56,654 bases of DNA. Origin: Paulinella micropora. Taxonomy: Eukaryota; Cercozoa; Imbricatea; Euglyphida. Location: positions 700,967 to 757,620 of the forward strand of contig BJOX01000180.1 in assembly GCA_009731375.1 (NCBI GenBank), read 5' to 3'. The translations under genes were made by a program, and so were the position numbers. This document shows positions 1 to 10,283 of the stretch, one piece after another. The notes under the pieces are model-generated. The model had not been told where the DNA came from, did not search any database, and saw nothing but the letters and a program-made list of their open reading frames with translations. Numbering within the stretch: the first letter of the stretch is position 1; every line of letters begins with the position of its first letter.

Positions 1-3000
1 CCGACACGCCCTCGGACTCAACGACGGGCGCAAAGGTCCCCACGACGGACGCGGCACTCGAATGTACCGAAGTGACAATAAACCGGTGGTAGTAATAGAA
101 CGCGGTCGAAGCGGGCGCGCTCGAGTTCAGGGTCTGTGACGTCGTGGTAAAAGAGAAGTTACCGGACCAGACCAGTGTCCAGGTACTGCCATTGTCCGAC
201 CCCGCCAACGTGAAGCTTTTGGTCGAGGTATTAAGAGTAACTCCGTTGGTCAACGCGAAGCTCGTGATTCCGTACCGGCGCTGCTGGTGCTGGAGCGTAA
301 AATATTCGCCGTACACGTTGCTGCCGCCTACGTTGGTAACGGCGTTGTTGGTCGTGTTGATACTCCCGTCCGAGTTGTAGCGGCCGAGGCTAGTCCAGCC
401 ATTGGCAGCGACACCGTCGAAAACTCTCCAGCTCTCTTGGCTTACTTGTGCGGAAGAGTGGCTGAGCACCCAGTTAGGGTCTGTGGTAGGCGTATAGGCC
501 GACATGGAAGTCCAGGTCGGCAGCGCCACCGAGCCAGAAGTCACAACCGTGGTGGAAGTGCTCTGGGTCACCATCTGCCCCGCAGAAGTCAGGCTCAGAA
601 CGGCAGTCTGGGCCGGCATGGAGGCTGGCAACAACGAGCTGGCCGCCCCGGTGGCAAGCTGGCCACTGGAATCAAGAGTCACTAACACAGTGCTACCAGG
701 CAGGGCAGTCGGTAGCTTGAGTGCAGAGGAGCCAGAAGCTGGAGCGGAAAGCGTGCTGGTGCCTCCCGCCCCACTGAGTGACAACGAGCTAGCAGCCCCT
801 GTGGCGAGCTGCCCCCTGAATCGAGTGTCAGCAGCGACGCACTTCCCGGCAGGGCGGTAGGCAGCTTGAGCGCGGAAGAGCCAGAGGCCGGAGCGGAAAG
901 CGTGCTGGTGCCGCCCGCTCCGCTGAGTGACAGCGAGCTAGCAGCCCCTGTGGCGAGCTGCCCCCTGAATCGAGTGTCAGCAGCGACGCACTTCCCGGCA
1001 GGGCGGTAGGCAGCTTGAGCGCGGAAGAGCCAGAGGCCGGAGCGGAAAGCGTGCTGGTGCCGCCCGCTCCGCTGAGTGACAGCGAGCTAGCAGCCCCTGT
1101 GGCGAGCTGCCCCCTGAATCGAGTGTCAGCAGCGACGCACTTCCCGGCAGGGCGGTAGGCAGCTTGAGAGCGGAAGAGCCAGAGGCTGCAGCGGAAAGCG
1201 TACTGGTGCCACCTGCACCGCTGAGTGACAGCAAGCTAGCATCCCCAGTCGCTAGCTGGCCGCTGGAGTCGAGTGTCACTAGCAAAGTGCTGCCTGGCAG
1301 AGAGGCTGGCACCTTTAGCGCAGAAGCACTCAGCTGCCCCGCAGAGGTCAGCGACGTCAAAGAAGTGCTGGCGGGCAGCGCACTAGGCAGACTCAGCGCA
1401 ACCGTCCCTGTGCTCGCGATCGTAGATGTGCCAATCGTCAGTGGCGACGTGTGTGTATGCGAGTCCACGTAGCTCTTGTTGGCGCCGTCTGTCCCGTTTG
1501 CAGGGAGTGCCAGGTTCTTAACTCTGAGAGCAAGCCCGCTGTAATCGAAACTCAGCGCGCTGATCTGGAAGTAGTTATTAACGCCGGTATTTTCAGTTAC
1601 TATCAGCACCGCATACCGACAGATCACGGGCGCAGGAGGCGTAAAAGCAGCTTCTGTAGCGTCGGTGAAGGTGTATCTTGTTGTCTGTGCTTGCCAGGTG
1701 GTCCAAGTATTCCCATCGTCACTGACTGCCATCACCCACTTACCAGGCGATCTATTTACAGAAGTAGTGATGTAGTACGTGGTCAGCCGCACTTCCGCCC
1801 CGAAATCGAGCTGGATCCACTCCCCATTCACGTTCGAGCCTCCCACTGTCTTGAACTTGTTGCTGGTGTAGGCGCCAGTTGAGGTGTTGTAGACGCTCAG
1901 TGGTGTACACCAGAAAGTACCAGTGCCGTTACTATCAAACGCCTTATAGGGGACGGACGTACTGAACGAGCCACTAGCGCTCACGACAAACGTTTGACTG
2001 CCCGACGTCCAGCTCGCGGATGTCATGCCGTTAGGCATTCTGCTGCCGCTCGGAGAGTCTGTAAAAGCAAGACTGTGTCCAACCGGCTGCGCATGTGCCA
2101 GGCTGCCGCTGCCATCTACAGTGACTAGCGATACCACGGACGGCAGACCACTGAAAGTCTTGATGGCGCTGGAGCCTGTGCCAGGAGCGGAAAGCGTGCT
2201 GGTGCCGCCTGCCCCGGTGAGCGACAGCGTGCCAGCACCACTTGTGCCGAGCTGGCCTACCGAGTCGAGCGTCACCAGCGACGTGCTGCCTGGCAGCGAA
2301 AGCGGGAGTGTAAATTTAGAGGCGGTGAGTTCGCCTGTCGTGCTGTTCCACTGTGTCGCCTTCTCGCTGGCAGTAGAATCGACGCCCGACCTCAGCGGCT
2401 TGATATAAGCAGCATCGGTGCTAGTGGACACTAATTCAGCGCCCGTGGCGTTCAGTACAATCGAGCGGGATGTCGCTGCCTTTGCTCTGTAGCCTATTGC
2501 GACTGATTCCTGGGCGGCAGCATCCGTGATAGCCGTACTGCCGATCCCAACCGACCGTACGCCGAGCGTGCTGGTATAGGGACCGACAGAGACTGATGAA
2601 TTGCCTTGTGTGCTCTCCGTGGAGTAGGCACCGATCGCGACGGCGAGATCCGACTGGCCAGAGTATCCCGCCCGGTAGCCAACGGCAGTTCCAAACTGGC
2701 CCTGTCCACTCGCGCCTGCCTGAGTGCCTATTGCGACGGCGAATGGTTGCTGTCCGTCGCCCGCTAAAGTCCCGATTGCTACACTGTCCCCCCCTTGGAA
2801 GCCAATGGCACCGGTAGCGAACTGGCCCGCGCTGTCGAGCGTGACGAACTGCTTGGTGCCTGCGCTGGGCAGGGCCACGGGCAGCTTGAGCGCGACGGAG
2901 CCAGTGGCAGGCGCGGAAAGCGTACTGTTGCCGCCAGCCCCTGTCAGCGTGAGCGCCGACGAGCTTACTTGGCTGCTCAGGCCTAGCACGCCGTCTGGAT

Positions 3001-3303
3001 CGACCGTCACCAGCTGTACTGTCGAGGCGGGCAGAGGGTTAGGCAGCCTCGCGAGAGTGTCCGGGATCGTCGTGACCGTAAAATCAGTGTCCATGAGCAC
3101 GATCGCGCCATTGGCATTTGGAGCCAAAGACGGCTGCTTGAGCGTCCTATCCTTGACCGCAAAGATAGACCCGTCTGGGTCCATGGTCACGACACAGTCG
3201 TTTTGGGTAGGCATCACCGACGGGAACTTCACCGCCCCTGCCACCTGGTGGTCGACGTACGCCTTGGGCGCTAGCTGCGAGGCCTTGGTAGGGTAACTTA
3301 ACT
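1..3303 (-). pseudogene. Virus-like fibre protein gene, broken by frameshifts, runs off the window start
   Basis: The frame opens just after a TAG near 3303. It lacks an ATG at its head; the first ATG is at about 3217, but coding-like sequence with a K-A-Y-V-D motif lies upstream of it. Residues counted from 3244: glycine/serine modules of about 50 residues (LTGAGG..STLSAP) near 97, 335 and 690; a run of A-I-G..A-G repeats at about 150-290, like the YadA/Hep_Hag head of trimeric fibres; a discoidin (F5/8 type C)-like domain at about 400-575 (GEWIQLDFG); then an N-K-S-Y-V-D motif. A frameshift in a tandem repeat leads to a stop at 977. Beyond it, positions 1-790 stay open in one minus-strand frame and encode a further discoidin-like domain. 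Such modular fibres are known from giant viruses and phages and probably bind glycans. The viral origin is inferred. No introns are seen. Confidence 0.7.
791..1170 (-). repeat. 149-bp tandem repeat inside the fibre gene, each copy carrying the same frameshift
   Basis: Units start at 791, 940 and 1089, giving a period of 149 bp. The first two are complete and the third diverges after about 1172. The related in-frame module elsewhere in the gene is 150 bp. Each copy reads as if one G is missing from a G-run (five Cs on the plus strand at about 812, 961 and 1110), so the reading frame shifts in every copy. The first shifted frame stops at 977. Confidence 0.85.
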
Positions 3304-4068
3304 AGTGTTCTCGATGCAGCCGGCATTGTATAGCTGGTAGTCGAAGGCCAGGCTCCGCATGTACCAAACTCCCGCCCCGTTGTTTTTAGTGCAGATTACG
3401 CGCAGGTACCTGGCGTAATCGGCTGCGGTCGCTGGCGTGAACGTGCGCAGGCTGTCGCCTACAAAGGTCTGGGCCGTCTGGCTGTCCCAGGTGAACCACC
3501 GGCTGCCGTCCGCGCTATAAGCAATTCTCCAGTCCCTGGGCGCGGTAATAGCACCCGCAGACGTGAAGTGGTAAGCAGTGACTTTGGCGTGCATCGGTAG
3601 ATCGAGCTGGAGCCACGCGCCAGGCACAGGGAGATTATCGACCATCGTCTCGATCATGGCAGTGTAGTTGTTGCCGCTGTAGCTGTCGGGCGCAGTGGTG
3701 CCCCACAGCGTGGAGAAGTCGCTGTCAAAAGCCAGGTAGGCCTGGGCGGAATTGCTGGAGGCAGAGGCCACAAAGCCCGCGGAGCTGTTAGAAGCCATCC
3801 CTGCCGGCTGGTTAGTTTTCGCTTCGGTGCCCAGCGTCAAGGTAATCAGGTCCGCTAAATCAACCAAGTGCGGGTTCCCGGACGTAGTCAGTCTGTGAGC
3901 AGTATTAAGCGCTACCGCGTCGTTCGAGGCCACTCCGCCCGCTGCCCATCTCACGCCCCCGTCACCGTCCGAAACGAGAACGTCGCCGCTCTGTCCGTCG
4001 ACCGGTAGCACAAAGTCGTCGGTCGCACCGTCGAGGCGCCGCCGCTTGTACGACCTTGCAACTTCCAT
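3298..4068 (-). CDS. Virus-like fibre/adhesion protein with discoidin domain (256 aa)
   Basis: It starts at an ATG at 4068, about 30-40 bases downstream of an A-rich/TTCTCC stretch. The N-terminus is basic (KRRR at residues 8-11), followed by a short G-D-V-L-V-S-D-G-D-G-G segment typical of fibre proteins. Residues about 90-250 form a discoidin (F5/8 type C)-like beta domain, with the W-L-Q-L-D-L core, the W-R-I-A-Y-S-x-D-G strand and a terminal S-L-A-F-D-Y strand matching the domain in the next gene. The stop TAA overlaps the TAG that opens the following frame, which lies at -1. The downstream frame begins with coding-like sequence and no ATG, so the two were probably one protein. The likely role is surface attachment. 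There is no signal peptide or membrane segment. Confidence 0.7.
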   Translation of the reverse strand: MEVARSYKRRRLDGATDDFVLPVDGQSGDVLVSDGDGGVRWAAGGVASNDAVALNTAHRLTTSGNPHLVDLADLITLTLGTEAKTNQPAGMASNSSAGFVASASSNSAQAYLAFDSDFSTLWGTTAPDSYSGNNYTAMIETMVDNLPVPGAWLQLDLPMHAKVTAYHFTSAGAITAPRDWRIAYSADGSRWFTWDSQTAQTFVGDSLRTFTPATAADYARYLRVICTKNNGAGVWYMRSLAFDYQLYNAGCIENTS

Positions 4069-4089
4069 TTGTTGCTGATTAAATAATAC

Positions 4090-4112
4090 AACAAGAGGAG
4101 AAGTTTTTTTAA
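4090..4112 (-). promoter_or_regulatory. A-rich/TTCTCC promoter-like motif upstream of the 256-aa gene
   Basis: On the minus strand this reads AAAAAAACTTCTCC, roughly 30-40 bases before the ATG at 4068. A similar AAAAAATTTCTTC lies about 40 bases before the ATG at 4336. These are the only AT-rich stretches in this GC-rich block. A shared short A/T motif at fixed spacing fits a viral promoter. The role is inferred. Confidence 0.35.
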
Positions 4113-4117
4113 TTAGT

Positions 4118-4336
4118 TTACAGGATCTCGTCTATAAAATTGTCAACGAAGCGCCTGCGTTCTTCCCAGGTGTCTCCGCCCGGAACGTCTCGCGCGGGGT
4201 TGATACAGGCGCCGTCACCGTAAGGTCGGCATACAAGCGATGCTAAGTCCCGAGGGTCGCCTCTTTTCCCTGTCCCCGACCAGTACAGCTGGCCTTCGAA
4301 AAAGCAGGCGCCACAGGTAGGACAGACTGCCAGCAT
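4118..4336 (-). CDS. Small cysteine-rich virus-like protein (72 aa)
   Basis: A complete 72-residue frame with ATG at 4336. Cysteines at 5, 8 and 11 (C-P-T-C-G-A-C) and two more near 36 and 44 suggest a small zinc-binding fold. The C-terminal half is charged (EERRRFVDNFIDEIL) and probably helical. It lies on the same strand as the fibre genes, with only a 49-base AT-rich gap before the next ATG, as in compact viral genomes. I do not recognise the family. Short conserved proteins with C-P-x-C motifs are common in large DNA viruses, so the assignment is inferred from context. Confidence 0.5.
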   Translation of the reverse strand: MLAVCPTCGACFFEGQLYWSGTGKRGDPRDLASLVCRPYGDGACINPARDVPGGDTWEERRRFVDNFIDEIL

Positions 4337-4373
4337 GGTTAGTCTTCTTCAGTCGTTGTACTCTTTATAAACA

Positions 4374-4392
4374 AAGAAGAAATTTTTTAGTC
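4374..4392 (-). promoter_or_regulatory. A-rich/TTCTTC promoter-like motif upstream of the 72-aa gene
   Basis: On the minus strand AAAAAATTTCTTC lies about 40 bases upstream of the ATG at 4336, followed by TTTATAAAG. It resembles the motif before the next gene in content and spacing. Confidence 0.35.
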
Positions 4393-4521
4393 TCAGTCAC
4401 TGCCCGCATAGCAACCTGATCCCTTTTCCCCCGGACCAAGGGTCGCCAATGGGGGGCGCTCGCCACCCTCTCCGCCCTCGCAGCCCTCCCAACCCCCCTA
4501 CTGCTAAAGCCTTAACCTGCC

Positions 4522-4822
4522 TTCTGGACCTTTTGATCAAAATCCAGCCTCATACAACCTAATTTCCATCAAAAGGTCCAGAATCTTCCGGACCTTTTGA
4601 TCAAAATCCAGCCCCTACACTAGCCTGATTGCCATCAAAAGGTCCCGACCAGCCGCTGAACCAGGCAAATTTCCTTGACCCGGACCTTTTGATCAAAATC
4701 CAGTCCCTGTACTAGCCCGGATTTCCATCAAAAGGTCCAGACCGTGACATTTTCCCGGAAAGTGGCACCCACCACCTAAATTCCCGGGATGGAGGACCTT
4801 TTGATGGAAATTAGCCCCTATA
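4522..4822. repeat. Hairpin array, left block: three full palindromes and one half
   Basis: Three palindromes lie at 4522-4583, 4590-4645 and 4682-4738. Each has the arms GGACCTTTTGAT and ATCAAAAGGTCC around a loop of roughly 30 bases. A fourth, single arm at 4794-4822 (GGACCTTTTGATGGAAATTAG) is cut off where the 358-bp duplication begins. No gene is seen between them. Confidence 0.9.
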
Positions 4823-5180
4823 GCTTGAGCGTCCTATCCTTGACCGCAAAGATAGACCCGTCTGGGTCCATGGTCACGACACAGTCGTTTTGGGTAGGCA
4901 TCACCGACGGGAACTTCACCGCCCCTGCCACCTGGTGGTCGACGTACGCCTTGGGCGCTAGCTGCGAGGCCTTGGTAGGGTAACTTAACTAGTGTTCTCG
5001 ATGCAGCCGGCATTGTATAGCTGGTAGTCGAAGGCCAGGCTCCGCATGTACCAAACTCCCGCCCCGTTGTTTTTAGTGCAGATTACGCGCAGGTACCTGG
5101 CGTAATCGGCTGCGGTCGCTGGCGTGAACGTGCGCAGGCTGTCGCCTACAAAGGTCTGGGCCGTCTGGCTGTCCCAGGTG
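4823..5180. repeat. 358-bp duplicate of 3136-3493, ending at an assembly gap
   Basis: The segment appears identical to 3136-3493 in the same orientation. It carries the end of the 256-aa gene and the start of the downstream fibre frame. It begins inside a half hairpin and ends exactly at the N run 5181-5190. It is either a recent duplication or a contig-end artefact, so the gene fragments in it should not be counted as separate genes. Confidence 0.9.
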
Positions 5181-5272
5181 NNNNNNNNNNCCCCCCCTCC
5201 CCCCTTCCCTCTCTCTCTCACTCCTTTTTCTCTCTTTTTTTTCTACTTTTTTCCCCGGGAAAACTGAAGGCT

Positions 5273-5777
5273 GGACCTTTTGTTAGAAATCAGCATGTAT
5301 AGTAGCCTAGATTCCAACAAAAGGTCCGGACTGTGAGATTTCACGGGAAATTGCACATTTCCCTTTTCCACTGGAAAACTGCCATGCTGGACCTTTTGTT
5401 AGAAATCAGCCTCTATACAAGCCAAATTCTATCAAAAGGTCCAGACTGTGAGATTTCACTGGAAAATAGGAAAAGAAAAGAGGGAGGAGCGGGGCACCCA
5501 CCACAAGACGGCTAAGTTACGACCGCCACTGATCAGTTAGGCGGTGACCTCCCCCCCCCTCCCTCCTCTCTTTTTTTAAATCTTTTTTCCCCGGAAAACT
5601 GAATGCTGGACCTTTTGTTAGAAATCAGCCTGTATAGTAGCCTAGATTCTAACAAAAGGTCCAGACTGTGAGATTTCACGTGAAATTGCACATTTCCCTT
5701 TTCCACTGGAAAACTGACAGGCTGTACCTTTCGTAAGAATTCAGCTAGTATACGAGAGAGATTTCTACGAAAGGTCC
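5273..5777. repeat. Hairpin array, right block: four palindromes in a 333-bp higher-order repeat
   Basis: Palindromes lie at 5273-5327, 5389-5442, 5608-5662 and 5724-5777. The best has a perfect 16-bp stem (GGACCTTTTGTTAGAA with its complement). The first and third lie 333 bp apart inside a longer repeat that also includes C-rich tracts and a GTGAGATTTCACG segment. The last has CTTTCGTA with TACGAAAG, so both arms changed together. Confidence 0.9.
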
Positions 5778-5789
5778 AGACTTCTGCAG

Positions 5790-6024
5790 AATTTACACTG
5801 CCGCTGTCCAGCTGAGTGTTTATTTCTCGGTGCGTACGACCAGGAGCTGGTGGTGCCACAACCTTACCGCTTTTCCAGCCAGGGCCGCCCGCATTGGGCG
5901 CGGCAGCCTTGGCTGTTGAGCGAGTAGTAATCTTTGCAGGGCCGCCCGCATTGGGCGCGGCAGCCTTGCTCGGACTGGTCGTGACACAGACAACACCCCT
6001 GGTGCGCGCACTTCGACGAATCAT
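5790..6024 (-). CDS. Possible small basic protein with AAAPNAGGP repeats
   Basis: A minus-strand frame from an ATG at 6024 encodes an Arg/Lys/Ala/Pro-rich peptide with K-A-A-A-P-N-A-G-G-P twice, about 20 residues apart. The frame stays open into the hairpin array and stops at 5533, so the true end is unclear. The underlying DNA repeat (GGCCGCCCGCATTGGGCGCGG) is itself near-palindromic, so it may be non-coding. It could be the remnant of a viral DNA-binding protein. I would not assign a function. Confidence 0.25.
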
Positions 6025-6311
6025 CGAAGGCCTGGCAAGATTAGCGTTTGTGCAATCGTATGTTTTTTTTTTTAATAAATGAATGGCTGGTATTTATCAA
6101 AAAAACAGGAAAACTCGCGCTTGTGGGTGAGGGTCAGGTGCCACCGCCTACCACAAAAACACAGGTGGCACCAGTGACCGCAAAAACAATCAAACAAAGA
6201 AAGTTGTGGTTGTGGATATGCAAATGCCATTTTTCCTGCATGGGCCGGGACAAAAGGCAATAGATTATCCCACCCATGCAAAAATGGCATCCTGTTTTAT
6301 CAGGCCTATCG

Positions 6312-6520
6312 ACATTTCTTCTACTCATACATATGTACATATGTATGTATGTATGCATGTATGTATGTATGTATGTATGTGTATGTGTATGTATGTTTGT
6401 ATGTGTGTATGTATGGACAGATTCCTGTATGTATGCATGCATGCATGCATGTATGTAAGTATGTATGCATGTAGGTATGTGTGTATGTATGTATGTATGC
6501 ATGCATGTATACAAATCCCA
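6312..6520. repeat. ATGT/ATGC tetranucleotide array
   Basis: Imperfect TATG repeats with CATG interruptions. The open frames across it are repeat artefacts. Confidence 0.9.
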
Positions 6521-6589
6521 GAGTACACACACCGTGTTCGGTTCCATGTATACATGCATCTTTAACTAGATAGATAGCTAGCTAGATGG

Positions 6590-6714
6590 CACATGAAAGC
6601 ATATAATGGTAATTACCATAGTTGACCCTATTTAAAATTTAAAATTGAAAAAATAAAAAAACTTTCCGGAAGTTGACCACATTTAGGGTAATTACCATTG
6701 TATGCTTTCATGTG
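6590..6714. mobile_element. MITE-like element, 125 bp with about 28-bp terminal inverted repeats
   Basis: The left end CACATGAAAGCATATAATGG and the right end are inverted complements over about 28 bases, ending in GGTAATTACC. The centre is AT-rich (TTTAAAATTTAAAA) and contains two direct copies of AGTTGACC near the ends. It carries no coding capacity. No clear target duplication is visible. Confidence 0.7.
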
Positions 6715-6834
6715 TGATAAGAAATTAGCAACCTGCCCGGTCTGGTGTGTGTAGAGTGTGGTTCCGCCTTGATCCGCCACGGCCACCTCACAGCCCCCCA
6801 CAGCCTGATACAGAGCAATCTTTTCAATATCTAG

Positions 6835-6867
6835 ATAAGTAGGTAGGTAGGTAGGTAGGTAGATAGG

Positions 6868-6907
<40 letters not shown>

Positions 6908-6908
6908 C

Positions 6909-6946
<38 letters not shown>

Positions 6947-7040
6947 GGTAGATAGGTAGATAGGTAGATGGATAGATAGATAGATAGATAGATAGATAGG
7001 TAGGTAGATAGGTAGATAGGTAGATAGGTAGATAGGTAGG

Positions 7041-7096
<56 letters not shown>

Positions 7097-7105
7097 CAGA
7101 TAGAT
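6835..7105. repeat. GATA/GGTA array
   Basis: Tetranucleotide repeat abutting copy A of the 370-bp element. Confidence 0.95.
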
Positions 7106-7472
7106 GAGATATCGACTAATGTCAGAAAAAAAGGAGCTTCTGATTTCGTCAACCAAGGAAGTCTGTGGGTAAAGTATTAACCCGATGCCCAGCTAAGCCG
7201 TGATGTTTGCACGGAAGGGACTGATACAGGCGATACCAAGTCCTCCCTAGTACCAGGCGGGGCCAGGGCTCGTTCCATAAGCGCCCCTTGCAGAACGAGC
7301 TCCCACCTCCATTACAGAGGGCCCAGTAAGCAGATGGAGTTTCGAGTTCGACAGTCTAGTATAAACCGACAGAGCACTGTGGGTTTTATTCCGGGCTCAA
7401 CAAGCGAGAAAGGGCACCCTGAGGGAACATGATTGTGCTTCCCGTCGCTACTTCGGCATGTGACTTATGGGC
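7106..7472. repeat. 370-bp dispersed repeat, copy A
   Basis: About 367 bp, closely matching 48343-48710 and 52163-52535 in the same orientation. All three copies sit in GATA repeats. There is no long open frame. It contains GTTCGACAGTC; the other copies carry a few extra bases here that make the near-palindrome GACTGTTCGACAGTC. It could be a SINE or the end of a longer element. Confidence 0.85.
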
Positions 7473-7538
<66 letters not shown>

Positions 7539-7546
7539 ATAGATGT

Positions 7547-7585
<39 letters not shown>

Positions 7586-7602
7586 TATAGATAGATAGAT
7601 AA

Positions 7603-7643
<41 letters not shown>

Positions 7644-7803
7644 GATAGATCAGATAGATCAGATAGATCAGATAGATCAGATAGATCAGATAGATCAGAT
7701 AGATAAGAAAGATCAGATAGATCAGATAGATCAGATAGATCAGATAGATCAGATAGATCAGATAGATCAGATAGATCAGATAGGTAGATAAATAGATAAT
7801 ATC

Positions 7804-7852
<49 letters not shown>
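7473..7852. repeat. GATA array with an internal GATAGATCA block
   Basis: Pure GATA at both ends. Between about 7645 and 7780 the unit changes to a 10-base form (AGATAGATCA) repeated more than ten times. Confidence 0.95.
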
Positions 7853-8008
7853 AAGAATTTCTATCTGTGCAACTAGTTGACCTTGCGAGAGCGCCATGTA
7901 GCTTTCTGCCGTGTCCGGAGCGGCCGGCGATGGCGATGGGGATGGTGATGGATCCGAGGGATTCGCTAGGCGTAATGTTAAGAATTGAAACACATACACA
8001 CAAACTCA

Positions 8009-9160
<1,152 letters not shown>

Positions 9161-9164
<4 letters not shown>

Positions 9165-9438
9165 GGTGGGGAGGAGCATGCAGCAGCACGTTGGGACTTT
9201 GAAAAACTAAACCCCTGACTTCCTTCTTTAGAACGGCTACTCACAGATACCGTTTGGAATAAGCCCCATACGCACCCCTTAAACCAGAAATGGGTCATAT
9301 GGAGATAAAGTACTCCTGGCTACCTAGCTGGTGTTACATATTCTACCCTATATTCATAATACATATTATTGAAAACATATACTCTATATATACTACTAAA
9401 AAAATATACACTTTCTCTCTCTCATTCTCTCTCTCGCT

Positions 9439-9487
<49 letters not shown>

Positions 9488-9602
9488 TTCTCTCTCAATC
9501 TCTCTCTCTCTCTCTCTCAGTCTCTTTTTCTTTCTCTTCCTGTGTCTCTCTCTCTCTTCCTCTCTCTCTGTCTCTCTCTCTCTCTCTCCCTCTTTCTCTC
9601 GA

Positions 9603-9646
<44 letters not shown>

Positions 9647-9961
9647 CCTCTTCTCTCTCTCTCTCCTCTCTCCTCTCTTTCTCTCGATCTCTCTCTCTCT
9701 CTTCTTCTTTCTCTCTCTCTCTCTCTTCTTCTTCTTCGTTTTTATTGAGAGAACAATTTTTACAATCGGACTCAAGGATCGTCCACGTGAAAAGTATAGC
9801 TATTAAGTCATACCTTTATCTAAGGTGGAAACCTAGTTATTAAATCGAGCGTATTAATTGAAAGTATTAATATTAGGTCGCTTGGTATTAATCTTATTAA
9901 TATTAATGTTTATGTTTAGATATGTTGCGTAATATGTAGCTTAAGTATTCATGTTATTAAT
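9161..9961. other. Non-genic stretch with CT array
   Basis: Unique-looking sequence at 9161-9410, a CT array at 9413-9740, then AT-rich sequence to the gap at 9962-10166. ACATATTCTACCCT occurs at about 8568 and 9338, so the two CT blocks may be a duplicated unit. No gene seen. Confidence 0.6.
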
Positions 9962-10187
9962 NNNNNNNNNNNNNNNNNNNNNNNNNNNNNNNNNNNNNNN
10001 NNNNNNNNNNNNNNNNNNNNNNNNNNNNNNNNNNNNNNNNNNNNNNNNNNNNNNNNNNNNNNNNNNNNNNNNNNNNNNNNNNNNNNNNNNNNNNNNNNNN
10101 NNNNNNNNNNNNNNNNNNNNNNNNNNNNNNNNNNNNNNNNNNNNNNNNNNNNNNNNNNNNNNNNNNCATGCTGGTGGATGGTTGCTG

Positions 10188-10220
<33 letters not shown>

Positions 10221-10283
10221 TTAATATAAACTTATTTATGCATATATAAATATATATATGTATGCATATAAGTTAATTATTAA

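Noticed and set aside
977-3244. Bacterial or phage contamination as the source of the fibre gene
   Set aside because: The AT-rich upstream motifs have no clear Shine-Dalgarno sequence, and the hairpin array next to the gene is joined without a gap to host repeats. It is not fully excluded.
1164-3296. Plus-strand open frames opposite the fibre gene
   Set aside because: They mirror the GC-rich, modular minus-strand gene and show no domain of their own.
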